Below are positions 36,410-45,673 of a DNA stretch of 64,000 nucleotides, one piece after another. The stretch's first letter is position 1. The number at the start of each line of letters is the position of its first letter. Location of the stretch: positions 22,601 through 86,600 of the forward strand of contig JAIXOR010000007.1 in NCBI GenBank assembly GCA_027486655.1. Reading direction: 5' to 3'. The position numbers and the translations under genes are program-made. The notes beneath the pieces are model-generated. The model was not told where the DNA came from, searched no databases, and saw only the letters and a list, made by a program, of their open reading frames with translations. The DNA comes from Verrucomicrobiaceae bacterium (GTDB taxonomy: Bacteria > Verrucomicrobiota > Verrucomicrobiia > Verrucomicrobiales > Akkermansiaceae).

Positions 36410-37135
36410 TCAGGGGAGGCGGTGGATGTCCTTGTGATAAAGGTAGGTGGCGGGCGAGTCCCCGATGGCGGCGAACCACTGCGGGCAGTAGGGGGCCATC
36501 CAGATGGCATCGCCTGCCGCGACCGGGTAGTAGCAGTCCTCGAGGCGATAGACGCCCTGGCCCTCCAGCATGAGCAATCCGTGTTCCATGATGTGGGTTT
36601 CCACAAAGGGCAGTGTGGCGCCGGGTTGGTAGGTGAACAGGTTCATCGCGATGTCAAATGCCGGCTCGATGGGCAGCAGGGTTTTGAGACGGGCGCGCTC
36701 GTTGCCGAGAAACGGTTCCGCGGGGACATCCGCCGCGTTTCCGAAAAGGGCGGTGGGTGGGGCGATGCCGGGCAGTGCCTGATAGATCTTGCGGAATACG
36801 GTGAGGCGCGTGCCCGGTGCACCTAACAGAACAAGACCCGCCTGCGGCGGAGTGAACAGGAATCCGCCAGGGCCGAGCGTGGCCGATCCACCGTCCCATG
36901 AGGCCCGGACCTCGCCGGACTCGATGTAAACGAGGTGTTCATGGGCATCCGCCTCGAAGCGCGCCATGCCGTCCGTTTCGCCGAAGAGAAGGAGCAACTG
37001 GCTGAACCCCGCGCCCATGGCGGGGGAGATGAGGACGTGGGCGGTGAGCCCGGTCCATCCGGGAAATGCGGAGGGCACATGGCCGTCCGGTGCGATCAGG
37101 GCGTGGCGTGGCTGGATGACGGTGCGGGTTTGCAT
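36410..37135 (-). CDS. allE: (S)-ureidoglycine aminohydrolase, bicupin
   Basis: 241 residues with two cupin domains. The second contains FTYQPGATLPFVETHIMEHGL, carrying the metal-binding His, Glu and Gln/His set, and closes with YCPQWFAAIGDSPATYLYHKD, both typical of AllE/UGlyAH. Releases ammonia from (S)-ureidoglycine to give (S)-ureidoglycolate, the step between allantoate and ureidoglycolate. Within the purine operon, 12 bases after the allantoinase stop. Confidence 0.9.
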   Translation of the reverse strand: MQTRTVIQPRHALIAPDGHVPSAFPGWTGLTAHVLISPAMGAGFSQLLLLFGETDGMARFEADAHEHLVYIESGEVRASWDGGSATLGPGGFLFTPPQAGLVLLGAPGTRLTVFRKIYQALPGIAPPTALFGNAADVPAEPFLGNERARLKTLLPIEPAFDIAMNLFTYQPGATLPFVETHIMEHGLLMLEGQGVYRLEDCYYPVAAGDAIWMAPYCPQWFAAIGDSPATYLYHKDIHRLP

Positions 37136-37147
37136 GGGTGTTTTCTG

Positions 37148-38422
37148 TTAGAAAGGCGATGGGGCGAGGAAACGCCCGCGGGTGGCCGGAGTGACGCGTT
37201 CGCCGCGCAGCCAGGTGGAGGCCACGGCGAGGCGGGGCGTCATGCCGAGATAGGGCGAGATCGGATGGCGGGTGAGGAGGTCCGCGCCGGAAATGGCGGA
37301 GTGGTTGGGCCGCAGCACGGCGAAGTCCGCGGAGAAACCGGGGGAAAGCCCGCCTTTGCCGGCAAGGCGGAACCGTTTCGCCACTGCGGACGAGAGTTGC
37401 GGAAGGATCGAGGTGGCACGTTCTAACAGAAGTGGAAGTCCGTGCTGGATGCCGGCGATGCCACCCCAGATGGCAAAGAGGTCGTCGCCCTGCTTCATGT
37501 CCGGCGGAGCGGGCGAGTGATCGGAGCCGATCGTGTCGATGTGTCCATCCAACAAACGATCCCACAAGGCGGCGACGCGGGCCGATGAGCGCAGGGGTGG
37601 CGCGCACTTCGCGGCGGCACCGATGCGGATGGCGTCCTGCACGTCGAGCAGCAGGTAATGCGGGCAGGTTTCCACGGTCACATCGACGCCACGTGCCTTT
37701 GCATCGCTGACAAGATCGATGCCCTCGGCGCAGGTAACGTGCACGATGTGGAGGGCGCAGCCGGTTTCTCCGGCGAGGTCGAGGGCAAGGCGGATGGCAT
37801 CGAGTTCGAAAGCGATCGGCCGGGAGTCCAGCCAGGCCTTCATGTCGCGGCCGTGAACCGCGACCTCGAAGGGCAGCTCGGCATGCACGGCGACAGGCAG
37901 GCGGCGGGCTGCGGAAATACGCATGCCGGCCCTGAGAGTGGCCGCATCCGCATGGGGAAACTCATCGATGCCCGAATGGCACATGAAGGCCTTGAAGCCG
38001 ACTGCTCCCGCATCCGCCATGGCTTCCATGTGTGGCAGCGACAAGGGCGTGAGACCTCCCCAAAGCGCGAAATCGAGGTGCGATTTCATTTCCGCGACGC
38101 GGCGTTTTTCATCGAAGTCCGCCAACGTGCAAACCGGTGGTGAGGAATTCAGCGGCATGTCGATGAAGGCAGCCCCACCGCCCGCGGCGAGGGCGAGTGA
38201 GCCGGTATGAAGTCCTTCCCAGTCCCCGCGTCCGGGTTCGTTGAAATGCACGTGGGCATCGATCCATCCGGGAATGATGAAATCGTTTCCGAAGTCCGTT
38301 TCCATCGCGGCCGATCCGCACACGCCGGGTCCGGCCGCGGTGATCACACCATCGGTGACGGCGAGCGAGAAACGGCCGCCATCCATGGAGCATCCGTGGA
38401 AAAGGTGATCGTGATCGGGCAT
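37148..38422 (-). CDS. allB: Allantoinase
   Basis: 424 residues, amidohydrolase superfamily. Metal ligands appear in PGWIDAHVHFNEPGRGDWEGL, the lysine to be carboxylated in GAVGFKAFMCHSG, His in AVHAELPF and IVHVTCAEG, and Asp in TIGSDHSPAPP. The motif D-x-H-x-H-F-N-E-P-G-R-x-x-W-E-G is that of allantoinases rather than dihydroorotases. Opens the hydantoin ring of allantoin to allantoate. Its stop codon TAA is supplied by a copy of the CTAACA word. The upstream gene ends 2 bases before its start. Confidence 0.92.
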   Translation of the reverse strand: MPDHDHLFHGCSMDGGRFSLAVTDGVITAAGPGVCGSAAMETDFGNDFIIPGWIDAHVHFNEPGRGDWEGLHTGSLALAAGGGAAFIDMPLNSSPPVCTLADFDEKRRVAEMKSHLDFALWGGLTPLSLPHMEAMADAGAVGFKAFMCHSGIDEFPHADAATLRAGMRISAARRLPVAVHAELPFEVAVHGRDMKAWLDSRPIAFELDAIRLALDLAGETGCALHIVHVTCAEGIDLVSDAKARGVDVTVETCPHYLLLDVQDAIRIGAAAKCAPPLRSSARVAALWDRLLDGHIDTIGSDHSPAPPDMKQGDDLFAIWGGIAGIQHGLPLLLERATSILPQLSSAVAKRFRLAGKGGLSPGFSADFAVLRPNHSAISGADLLTRHPISPYLGMTPRLAVASTWLRGERVTPATRGRFLAPSPF

Positions 38423-38424
38423 GG

Positions 38425-39645
38425 TCAGCAGAGGGGGGATTGAAGGAAACGCGCGAGCACCCCGATGCCGGCGGCGATGTCTTCGGGCGAGGCGTGCTCG
38501 TCCGGGTGATGGGAAAGCCCGCCGCGGCAACGCACGAAGATCATGCCCACGGGGCAAATGGCGGAGAGCGCGACCGCATCGTGACCGGCACCGCTGGCAA
38601 GGCCGAGACGGGTGCCGGTGACGGACTCCGCGGCATCCAGCAACCTGCTTGTTAGAGCGGGATCACAAACCACTGCGTTTCCATCCTGCACGGGCATCCA
38701 TTGCAAAGAGAGTCCGCGGTTGGTGGCGATCGAGCGCATGCGGTGTTCGAGCCGGGTGAGGGCATCGGTGCGGGCGGCATCGTCCGGGTGGCGGAGGTCG
38801 ATGGTGAACAAGGCGGACTGCGGCACCGAATTCGAGGCGCCGGGATGGACTTCGATGCGACCGACGGTCACCACGAGTGGCGGCGTCTCCCGCGCCAGGG
38901 ATTCTGCGGCGAGAATGCACTCGGCGGCCCCGCACAAGGCATCCCGGCGCAGCGGCATGGGAGTGGTGCCGGCGTGATCGGCACGGCCTGTTAGAGAAAC
39001 CCGCAGCCGGGATTGTCCGGCGATGGCCGTGACGGCGCAGGCGGCGAGTCCTTCCTCTTCCAGCACGCGGCCTTGTTCGATGTGGAGTTCCACGTAGCCG
39101 AGCAACGAGCCAGGTTCATAGCGGATCGGCACGGCACCCTCGTGCCAGCCTTCGCGGGCGATCGCCTCGGCCAGCGTGATGCCGTCCGCATCGGTGGCGG
39201 CCAGCGAAGCGGCATCGAGCGGAGCGGCAAGCGGGCGCGATCCCAGATAAGTCGTCTGGAAGCGGATGCCCTCCTCGTCCGAGAAACCCAGCACATGCAC
39301 GGGAAAAGCGGGTGCCCCTCCGGATTCGACCATCGTTTCCAGAGCGGCGAGCGCGGCGATGATGCCCAGTGCGCCATCGTAGCGGCCGGCATCGATCACC
39401 GTATCGAGATGCGAGCCTAACAGAAGTGGCCGGGTTTCCTCCGTCGTTCCCGGGAACACACCGCGGATCGTGCCATCGGCGGCGTGGGATGTCTCCATGC
39501 CGAGTTCCTCCATCCACCCGAGCACGAGGCGTGCGGCGCGAAGATTGGCGGAAGAGAGAAAGGTCCGGACCAGGTGCGAGGGACTGTCCGACACACGGCC
39601 AAGGGATTCGATGCGGCTCAGGGCCTTCTGGACGACGGGCGACAT
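38425..39645 (-). CDS. allC: Allantoate amidohydrolase (M20 family)
   Basis: 406 residues. M20 metal-binding motifs: LLLGSHLDTVIDAGRYDGALG, GFSDEEGIRFQTTYLGSRPLA, GYVELHIEQGRVLE, and SGAGHDAVALS. The FSDEEGxRFQTTxLGS form is that of plant and bacterial allantoate amidohydrolases. Converts allantoate to (S)-ureidoglycine, CO2 and ammonia, using Mn2+. Second gene of the purine operon, 6 bases after the 5-hydroxyisourate hydrolase gene and 2 before allantoinase. Confidence 0.88.
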   Translation of the reverse strand: MSPVVQKALSRIESLGRVSDSPSHLVRTFLSSANLRAARLVLGWMEELGMETSHAADGTIRGVFPGTTEETRPLLLGSHLDTVIDAGRYDGALGIIAALAALETMVESGGAPAFPVHVLGFSDEEGIRFQTTYLGSRPLAAPLDAASLAATDADGITLAEAIAREGWHEGAVPIRYEPGSLLGYVELHIEQGRVLEEEGLAACAVTAIAGQSRLRVSLTGRADHAGTTPMPLRRDALCGAAECILAAESLARETPPLVVTVGRIEVHPGASNSVPQSALFTIDLRHPDDAARTDALTRLEHRMRSIATNRGLSLQWMPVQDGNAVVCDPALTSRLLDAAESVTGTRLGLASGAGHDAVALSAICPVGMIFVRCRGGLSHHPDEHASPEDIAAGIGVLARFLQSPLC

Positions 39646-39651
39646 GGGATT

Positions 39652-39975
39652 TCAACTGCCGCGATAGGTCGAGTAGGACCAGGGCGAGACGAGGAGTGGA
39701 ACGTGATAGGACTGGCCGGTGCTGATGATGAAATCGATGGGCACGTCCTCCAGGAAGGGAGACTCCACTCCGGTCTCGCGGAAATACGCGCCGATGGAAA
39801 ACACGAGCCTGCAAGGCCCCGGAACCGGATCGACCAGCAGCGGCGCATCGCAACGGCCGTCCGCATTGGTCCGGGTCTCCATGACCATCCGCCCTTCGCG
39901 AAACACACGGACGCAAACCCCTGCGGCGGGCCTGCCGGATGCGGTGTCGAGGACATGGGTGCTGAGTTTCTCCAT
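39652..39975 (-). CDS. uraH: 5-hydroxyisourate hydrolase (transthyretin-like)
   Basis: 107 residues. The N-terminal STHVLDTASGRPAAGV and the invariant C-terminal tetrapeptide YRGS (SYSTYRGS) identify the transthyretin-related 5-hydroxyisourate hydrolase; His, Arg and the terminal Tyr-Arg-Gly-Ser form the active site. Hydrolyses the product of urate oxidase. First gene of the purine operon, divergent from adenosine deaminase with 87 bases between them. No urate oxidase or OHCU decarboxylase is adjacent. Confidence 0.95.
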   Translation of the reverse strand: MEKLSTHVLDTASGRPAAGVCVRVFREGRMVMETRTNADGRCDAPLLVDPVPGPCRLVFSIGAYFRETGVESPFLEDVPIDFIISTGQSYHVPLLVSPWSYSTYRGS

Positions 39976-40062
39976 TCGATGCGGATTAGCAGAATGCGGG
40001 CCGCCGGGCAAGGAATGAGAAAATCGATTCATGTTTGGAACATCCGCTGCTATGCTCTTCCG

Positions 40063-41220
40063 ATGATCGAACATCGGTATCCCGAATCCTTTCCGGAAGC
40101 GGCGCTTCCCACCGGCGCGGCGCTGGTGAAGGCGCTGGACTTCAAACGGCTGCCAAAAGTGCTGCTGCACGAGCACCTGGACGGGGGCTTGAGGCCGCAG
40201 AGTGTGATCGAGCTGGCCCGCGAGGTGGGCTACGGGGGCTTGCCCACCGCCGATGCGGGCGAGCTTGCGCAATGGTTCCACCGCGGTGCGCAGAAAGGCA
40301 ATCTTCCGGAATATCTCGAAGGCTTCGCGCACACCATCGCGGTGATGCAGACGAAGGATGGCCTTGCCCGGGTGGCTTACGAGTTCATGGAGGACATGGC
40401 CATCGATGGCGTGGTGTATGCCGAGGTCCGCTTCGCCCCGGTCTTCCATACGCAGGCAGGTCTGACGCAGGACGAGGTGGTGGAGGCCGTGATCGACGGG
40501 CTCGAGCGCGGCGCGCGGGATTTCCGTGTCGAGTGGGGTCTGATCATTTGCGCGATGCGCGATCGCACCGATTCGCTGGAAGCCGCGGAGTTGGCCATCC
40601 GCTGGCGGGACCGCGGAGTGGTGGGATTCGACCTGGCGGGTGGGGAGGCAGGGCACCCACCGAAGAAGCATTTGGCGGCATTCCAAGCCATCCAGCGGGC
40701 AAACTTTGCGATCACGATCCATGCCGGCGAGGCCTTCGGACTCGAATCGATCTGGCAGGCGCTGCAATGGTGTGGCGCGCACCGCCTGGGCCATGGCACG
40801 CGGCTCATCGAGGACATCGAGACGCTGCCCGATGGATCGTTGAAACTGGGCACCCTCTCCCAGTACATTCTGGACCGGCGCATTCCGCTGGAGATGTGCC
40901 TGCTGAGCAACGTGCACACCGGTGCCTGCGCCAGCATCGAGGCCCATCCCTTCCCGATGTTCCACCGGGCCGGATTCCGCGTCTTCCTCAACACCGACGA
41001 CCGCCTGATGAGCGATACCGAAATGTCCAAGGACCTCGCCATTGCCACCGCGGCTTACGACCTATCGCTGCTCGATCTGGAGAAAATGACCATGAACGCG
41101 ATGAAGAGCTCCTTCTGCGCGCACCAACGCCGCATCGACCTCATCCACAAGCGGCTGCTGCCTTCCTACGCGATGCTCTTTGCCGAGCTGACCGCCCGCT
41201 CTTTCGCGGGGACCCTCTGA
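40063..41220 (+). CDS. add: Adenosine deaminase
   Basis: 385 residues from ATG 40063. Zinc-site motifs: [14 protein letters not shown] near residue 30, [14 protein letters not shown] near 222, [12 protein letters not shown] near 243, and [16 protein letters not shown] near 310, all characteristic of adenosine deaminase. Converts adenosine or deoxyadenosine to inosine, feeding the xanthine dehydrogenase route. Starts the plus-strand arm of the purine locus; the aminotransferase gene follows after 30 bases. Confidence 0.94.
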   Translation: MIEHRYPESFPEAALPTGAALVKALDFKRLPKVLLHEHLDGGLRPQSVIELAREVGYGGLPTADAGELAQWFHRGAQKGNLPEYLEGFAHTIAVMQTKDGLARVAYEFMEDMAIDGVVYAEVRFAPVFHTQAGLTQDEVVEAVIDGLERGARDFRVEWGLIICAMRDRTDSLEAAELAIRWRDRGVVGFDLAGGEAGHPPKKHLAAFQAIQRANFAITIHAGEAFGLESIWQALQWCGAHRLGHGTRLIEDIETLPDGSLKLGTLSQYILDRRIPLEMCLLSNVHTGACASIEAHPFPMFHRAGFRVFLNTDDRLMSDTEMSKDLAIATAAYDLSLLDLEKMTMNAMKSSFCAHQRRIDLIHKRLLPSYAMLFAELTARSFAGTL

Positions 41221-41250
41221 GAGTTTTTGTTAGATAACCGAATCCCCACC

Positions 41251-42348
41251 ATGAACACCCCCGAACGCATCCTCATGGGCCCCGGGCCCAGCACTGTCCC
41301 ACAACGCATCCTGCGCGCCCTCGGCTCGCCCACCCTGGGCCACCTCGACCCCCGCTACATCGAGATCATGGATGAGACCTGCGTGATGCTGCGGGAGGTC
41401 TATCAGACGAAGAACGCGCTCACCTTTCCCGTCTCCGCCACCGGCATGGCGGGCATGGAGTGCGTGGTGACCAACCTGATGGAACCCGGCGACGAGGTGA
41501 TTGTCTGCGTGAACGGCGTGTTCGGCACGCGCATGGTGGACGTGATGCAGCGTGCGGGAGTGACCGTGCACCGCATCGACGTCGAGTGGGGCAGGATCTT
41601 CAGCGATGAAATGATCGCGGAAGCCGTCCAGCAACACCCGCAGGCCAAGGCGCTGGCCATCGTCCACGCCGAGACATCCACCGGGGCCCACCAGCCGCTG
41701 GAGGAGATCTCTCGAATCGTCCACGCGAGCGGCATGCTCTTCATCGTGGACGCGGTGACCTCGCTCGGCGGGCATACGCTCAAGGTGGACGAGTGGGGGA
41801 TCGATGCGATCTACTCCGGCACGCAGAAGTGCCTTTCCTGTCCGCCCGGGCTCTCGCCGGTGTCGTTTTCCCCGGCGGCGGTGGAGGTCATCGAGAAACG
41901 AACGACCAAGGTGCAGAGCTGGTATTTCGACATCACGATGCTCAAGGACTACTACAAAGGCAGCGGCAAGCGGGCCTATCACCACACCGCACCGGTGAAC
42001 ATGATCTATGCCTTGCGCGAGGCTCTCGCCATGGTTCTGGAGGAAGGCCTGGAGGCGCGGATCGAACGCCACGCCGTGCTGCACCGCCGCTTGCGCGCCG
42101 GGCTGGAGGCGATGGGCATTTCCTACATTCCGGAAAGCTCGCTGCATACGCTCAACTGCATCCACATCCCGGAAGGTGTGGACGATGCGGAGGTCCGCAC
42201 CAAGCTGCTCGAAACCTACGGCATCGAGATCGGCGCCGGGCTGGGACCCTTCGCCGGCAAGGCATGGCGCATCGGCCTAATGGGGCATTCCGCCTCGCAG
42301 GCGAATGTGGACCTTGTGCTTGCGGCGCTGAAGGATTCGATTGGTTAG
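41251..42348 (+). CDS. Alanine/serine-glyoxylate aminotransferase, class V (PucG-like)
   Basis: 365 residues. The N-terminal [20 protein letters not shown] is typical of the AGT/PucG group; the PLP lysine is K193 in [12 protein letters not shown] and the C-terminus has [11 protein letters not shown]. Members either transaminate glyoxylate with alanine or serine, or use (S)-ureidoglycine as donor (PucG). In this locus it would turn glyoxylate from ureidoglycolate into glycine. Thirty bases after add, so probably one transcript. Confidence 0.87.
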   Translation: MNTPERILMGPGPSTVPQRILRALGSPTLGHLDPRYIEIMDETCVMLREVYQTKNALTFPVSATGMAGMECVVTNLMEPGDEVIVCVNGVFGTRMVDVMQRAGVTVHRIDVEWGRIFSDEMIAEAVQQHPQAKALAIVHAETSTGAHQPLEEISRIVHASGMLFIVDAVTSLGGHTLKVDEWGIDAIYSGTQKCLSCPPGLSPVSFSPAAVEVIEKRTTKVQSWYFDITMLKDYYKGSGKRAYHHTAPVNMIYALREALAMVLEEGLEARIERHAVLHRRLRAGLEAMGISYIPESSLHTLNCIHIPEGVDDAEVRTKLLETYGIEIGAGLGPFAGKAWRIGLMGHSASQANVDLVLAALKDSIG

Positions 42349-42357
42349 AGCGAAGGC

Positions 42358-43410
42358 TCAAGCGAGCGACTTGGACACGTAGGGGATGACGTCGTTGAGC
42401 GTGTGCGCGACGACGAAGTCCCCGGGCACGCAGAGACCGTCTAACAAATCGATGAGCGGATCCCAGAAACCGACACCCGAGGGATTCCGCCGGTTGAAGA
42501 TCACCACCGGCTTGCCCTCCATGAGCGGGTTTTTCTGGTGTTTGAAGATCATCAGGGCGAGTAGCTCTTGGAAAGTGCCCGCGCCGCCGGGGAAGATGAC
42601 GAAGGCATCCGAGTTCTCGATCATCACCTCCATGCGGGTGTAGATGTCCGGTCGCAGCCAGAAGCGGGAAAGCCCTTCGGGGAGGCCTTCGAGTTCGATG
42701 ATATGGGGCACGTTCGAGCCCGCGGCCCAGCCGCCGGCCTGGACGGTTCCGCGGACGACGGCGCCCATGATTCCGCATTTCCCGGCACCGGAGACGCAGC
42801 CGAGTTGATTGAGGGCGAGCAGGCGTCCGAGCGTCTCGCCGTCCTCCAGGTAGGATGGATCCTCAAGGCTGGCGGAGCAGAACACGCAGACGTTGCCGCG
42901 GTTTCCGGGCGGCGGAGGAATGTCCGCGACGGGCGGCATCTCGGACTCGATGCGTTCGCGCCCCGGATCCGGCACGCCATTGGAGCGGGCGGATTCGAGG
43001 CACTCGATGACCGTCTCCGGAGTATCGGCAGCGAGCAGGAACTCGCGGTAGTCCTGCTTGACGGTGCCCATTCGGTTGAGGTGGGAAATGACGGCGAAGA
43101 AATAGTTCCAGGAGGAGTCCGAGTTGAGGATGACGGTGGGTTTCCCGGCGAGGTGGCGGTCGAGCGTCTGATAGCCGACGAAGATGGAGACGGCCTTGAA
43201 CATGTCCTCCAGCGAGGGATTCGGCGTGAACACGAAGGCGTCCGACTCGATGATCTTCTTCTCGATGTTGGAGAGGGTGATGCGTTGGTCGCCGTTGGAA
43301 TTGTAGATGTTCCATCCCGCGTTGTAGAGGAGGTAGAGAAGCTTGGCGCGGACTACGCGGCTGGGATCGCCCTCGCCGAGGACGGTGCCGGAGAGACGGA
43401 CGGTGGACAT
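42358..43410 (-). CDS. LOG family protein (TIGR00730-like) with N-terminal extension
   Basis: About 350 residues from ATG 43410 (MSTVRLSGTV); another ATG at 43467 is possible, and neither has a clear ribosome binding site. The C-terminal half carries the LOG signature: SGAGKCGIMGAVVRG and PGGAGTFQELLALM, the nucleotide monophosphate-binding motif of cytokinin riboside phosphoribohydrolases and bacterial nucleotide hydrolases. The N-terminal half (ESDAFVFTPNPSLEDMFKA) looks like a second, degenerate copy of the same fold. Probable nucleotide N-glycosidase; no direct link to purine breakdown can be shown, though it sits next to that locus. Confidence 0.8.
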   Translation of the reverse strand: MSTVRLSGTVLGEGDPSRVVRAKLLYLLYNAGWNIYNSNGDQRITLSNIEKKIIESDAFVFTPNPSLEDMFKAVSIFVGYQTLDRHLAGKPTVILNSDSSWNYFFAVISHLNRMGTVKQDYREFLLAADTPETVIECLESARSNGVPDPGRERIESEMPPVADIPPPPGNRGNVCVFCSASLEDPSYLEDGETLGRLLALNQLGCVSGAGKCGIMGAVVRGTVQAGGWAAGSNVPHIIELEGLPEGLSRFWLRPDIYTRMEVMIENSDAFVIFPGGAGTFQELLALMIFKHQKNPLMEGKPVVIFNRRNPSGVGFWDPLIDLLDGLCVPGDFVVAHTLNDVIPYVSKSLA

Positions 43411-43490
43411 GGTTCGGAAAAGCTCGGGTGGAGGGGTGCGGGTGGATTTGGCTCGAAAGCTGCTCATCGGATAGCCAGAATCGTGCCGAA

Positions 43491-43928
43491 ATGGACCCAT
43501 TTCTGAAAGCTGCCATCGACGAGGCGAAAACCGGACTTTCCGAGGGAGGTATCCCGATCGGAAGCGTGCTCGTGCATCAGGGGAAGATCATCGGTAGTGG
43601 CCACAACCGCCGGATCCAGAGCGGGAGTCCGACGCTGCACGGCGAGATGGACGCGTTGGAGAATGCAGGGCGTCAGCCCGCATCGGTCTATCGCGAGTGT
43701 GTGATCTACACCACGCTCTCGCCCTGCTCGATGTGCAGCGGGGCGATCCTGTTGTATGGCATCCCGAAGGTGGTGGTGGGAGAAAACCGGACCTTCATGG
43801 GCGAGGAGGAACTGCTCCGCAGCCGCGGTGTGGAGGTGGAGGTGGTGCAGGATCCGGAGTGCATCCGAATGATGGAGGATTTCATCCGCGACCAGCCGAC
43901 CTTGTGGAACGAGGATATCGGCGAGTGA
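43491..43928 (+). CDS. Cytosine deaminase, yeast Fcy1 type
   Basis: 145 residues of the CDA-fold deaminase family. Zinc ligands: His50 with Glu52 in TLHGEMDALENAGR, and Cys79/Cys82 in TTLSPCSMCSGAILLYGIP. The continuation VVVGENRTFMGEEELL and the C-terminal end WNEDIGE closely resemble yeast cytosine deaminase, which ends in a very similar W-x-E-D-I-G-E. Bacterial cytosine deaminases are usually the unrelated CodA amidohydrolase. Deaminates cytosine to uracil (family inference). Convergent with the SGNH gene (3-base gap). Confidence 0.85.
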   Translation: MDPFLKAAIDEAKTGLSEGGIPIGSVLVHQGKIIGSGHNRRIQSGSPTLHGEMDALENAGRQPASVYRECVIYTTLSPCSMCSGAILLYGIPKVVVGENRTFMGEEELLRSRGVEVEVVQDPECIRMMEDFIRDQPTLWNEDIGE

Positions 43929-43931
43929 GTT

Positions 43932-44603
43932 TCAGTCCCAGAAAACCCGGGCGAAGGTGCGTGCGGTGATCGTGTTGCCATAGGGACTCGGATGGCTTCC
44001 ATCCGGCAGGAAGAGCATCGATTTGCGGCCTGCGGCCACTTCATTTTCCCAGGCATCACCCACAGGCACGACGAGCATGCCGCCTTGGGAGCGTGAGATC
44101 TGGTGATAGCCCTTGCGGACTCCGGAGTTCATGGTCTCGAAGCGATCCCTGCGGCCCCAGGTCTGATAGAGAACCGGCACCGCCCCCGCCTCACGAACGC
44201 GGGCGGCGAGATCCTTCACGGCCGGGCGCATCGAAAAGGCGCGCCGCCAGGGATTGCACGGGATGCGGCTCTGCTCCTGAAGCACGACGACGTCCCAGCG
44301 GCGCTGGCGGAGCATGGTGGTGGTTGCGGGATCGGCGGCGTGTTTTGCCAGGGTCCATCCGGACTTGGCGAGCAGGCCTGCATGCAGTGCACGACCTCGT
44401 TTTGCAGCTTCCGCACGAAGGGCGCGCGGAACACCGAAGCTGTAGCTGTTTCCAATGAAAAGGATCGATGGCTCGGTGGAGCTTGCAAGCCTTGCCACCA
44501 CCTCGCGGCGGGCGGCATCGGTCGTGCGGGGTGGTTTCGAAGGAGCGCAGGAGGCCAGGCAGGCCACGGCACATGCAAGGATCAGGCGGAACGGGTGGGA
44601 CAT
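43932..44603 (-). CDS. SGNH-hydrolase-like lipoprotein
   Basis: 223 residues with a lipoprotein signal (ILACAVACLASC). Block I of SGNH hydrolases is seen as ILFIGNSYSFG with Ser as nucleophile, and the C-terminal DGSHPSPYGNT supplies Asp and His. Likely an envelope esterase or deacetylase acting on carbohydrate or lipid. Upstream on the same strand is the Xer recombinase gene, 5 bases away. Confidence 0.8.
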   Translation of the reverse strand: MSHPFRLILACAVACLASCAPSKPPRTTDAARREVVARLASSTEPSILFIGNSYSFGVPRALRAEAAKRGRALHAGLLAKSGWTLAKHAADPATTTMLRQRRWDVVVLQEQSRIPCNPWRRAFSMRPAVKDLAARVREAGAVPVLYQTWGRRDRFETMNSGVRKGYHQISRSQGGMLVVPVGDAWENEVAAGRKSMLFLPDGSHPSPYGNTITARTFARVFWD

Positions 44604-44608
44604 CGGAT

Positions 44609-45508
44609 TCAGGCGCGAGGATGGGCGGCATCGTAAGCCTGCTTCAAGCGCTCGCGGGTGACGTGGGTATAGATCTGCGTGGTGGAGAGCGATGCATGGC
44701 CGAGGAGGGATTGCACGCTGCGGAGGTCCGCCCCGGCATCGAGCAGGTGGGTGGCAAAGCTGTGCCGGAGCTTGTGCGGGCTGATGGAAAACGGGATGTC
44801 GCTGTGTTTGAGGTATTTCCTCAGCAGCAGATCCACCGATTGCTGGGTGATGCGCTTGCGGAATTTGCTGAGGAAGAGCGGGCCGGATGTCACCACCGCC
44901 TCCTGGCGGTAGCGCTGGATCGCGTTGATCGCCGGTCCACCCACAGGGACGATGCGCTCCTTGGCACCTTTTCCCGTCACACGCACGGTCTCGCTGAGGA
45001 AATCGACATCGCGGACATCGAGAGCGAGCAACTCGGAAATCCGCAGTCCGCAGGAATAGAAGAGCTCGAGAATCGCCGCATCTCGCAGGGGCAGCCACGG
45101 CGGAGCCTTGGGATCCACCGGGATCCGCAGGGGAACGCCGAGCAAGCCGTCGATCTGCGACACCGAGAGCACCACCGGCAGCGAGCGCTCCGCTTTTGGC
45201 AGCTGCACCTCCGCCACCGGGCTGCGGCCCAGACCGCGGCGCAAGACGAGGAACTTGTAAAACGAACGCAGCGCCGCAAAGCGAAGCCGGATGGTGCTGC
45301 GCTTGAGCCCCTGTTTCATCAGCGCGAACAGGTAGTCCCGAAAATCATCCGCCACGGCATCCCGCCAGCCGGTGAAACGGGAGTCTCGCCAGGATTTGTA
45401 AGCGTCCATCGCATCGCGGTAGTTCACCAGCGTGCGCGGCGAGGCGCTCCGCTCGGTGGCCATGAACTCGATGAATGCCTCCTCGTCACCGTCCGTCATC
45501 ACCGGCAT
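44609..45508 (-). CDS. Tyrosine recombinase XerC/XerD
   Basis: 299 residues from ATG 45508 (alternative ATG 45499). N-terminal SAM-like DNA-binding domain (SPRTLVNYRDAMDAYKSW) and C-terminal catalytic domain with the R-K-H-R-H-Y set: GLRISELLAL, VTGKGAKERIVPVG, SPHKLRHSFATHLLDAG, LLGHASLSTTQIYTH. Length and motifs fit the chromosome dimer resolution recombinases. It is not within the tyrS island. Confidence 0.88.
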   Translation of the reverse strand: MPVMTDGDEEAFIEFMATERSASPRTLVNYRDAMDAYKSWRDSRFTGWRDAVADDFRDYLFALMKQGLKRSTIRLRFAALRSFYKFLVLRRGLGRSPVAEVQLPKAERSLPVVLSVSQIDGLLGVPLRIPVDPKAPPWLPLRDAAILELFYSCGLRISELLALDVRDVDFLSETVRVTGKGAKERIVPVGGPAINAIQRYRQEAVVTSGPLFLSKFRKRITQQSVDLLLRKYLKHSDIPFSISPHKLRHSFATHLLDAGADLRSVQSLLGHASLSTTQIYTHVTRERLKQAYDAAHPRA

Positions 45509-45673
45509 GCTAGCTCCGGCGGCGGCGCGGACCAAGGCAATTGAACGCGACTCGCACGGGTGCCCGGCTCCCGCGTTTCCGGGATACGAAAGATCGCTGG
45601 TTGGCTCCACGTTTCCTGCCGCTGGCGCCGCTGGCGTCCATCCGTGAAAACCCGAACCACCTCTTCCGATCCG

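Noticed and set aside
39976..40062. Promoter pair between uraH and add
   Set aside because: The 87-base divergent gap must hold promoters, but I could not find convincing -35/-10 pairs or an operator.
44609..45508. Xer-type recombinase as the integrase of the tyrS island
   Set aside because: It is 7 kb away on the other strand, has the size and motifs of the housekeeping XerC/D enzymes and is not between the duplicated tyrS ends.
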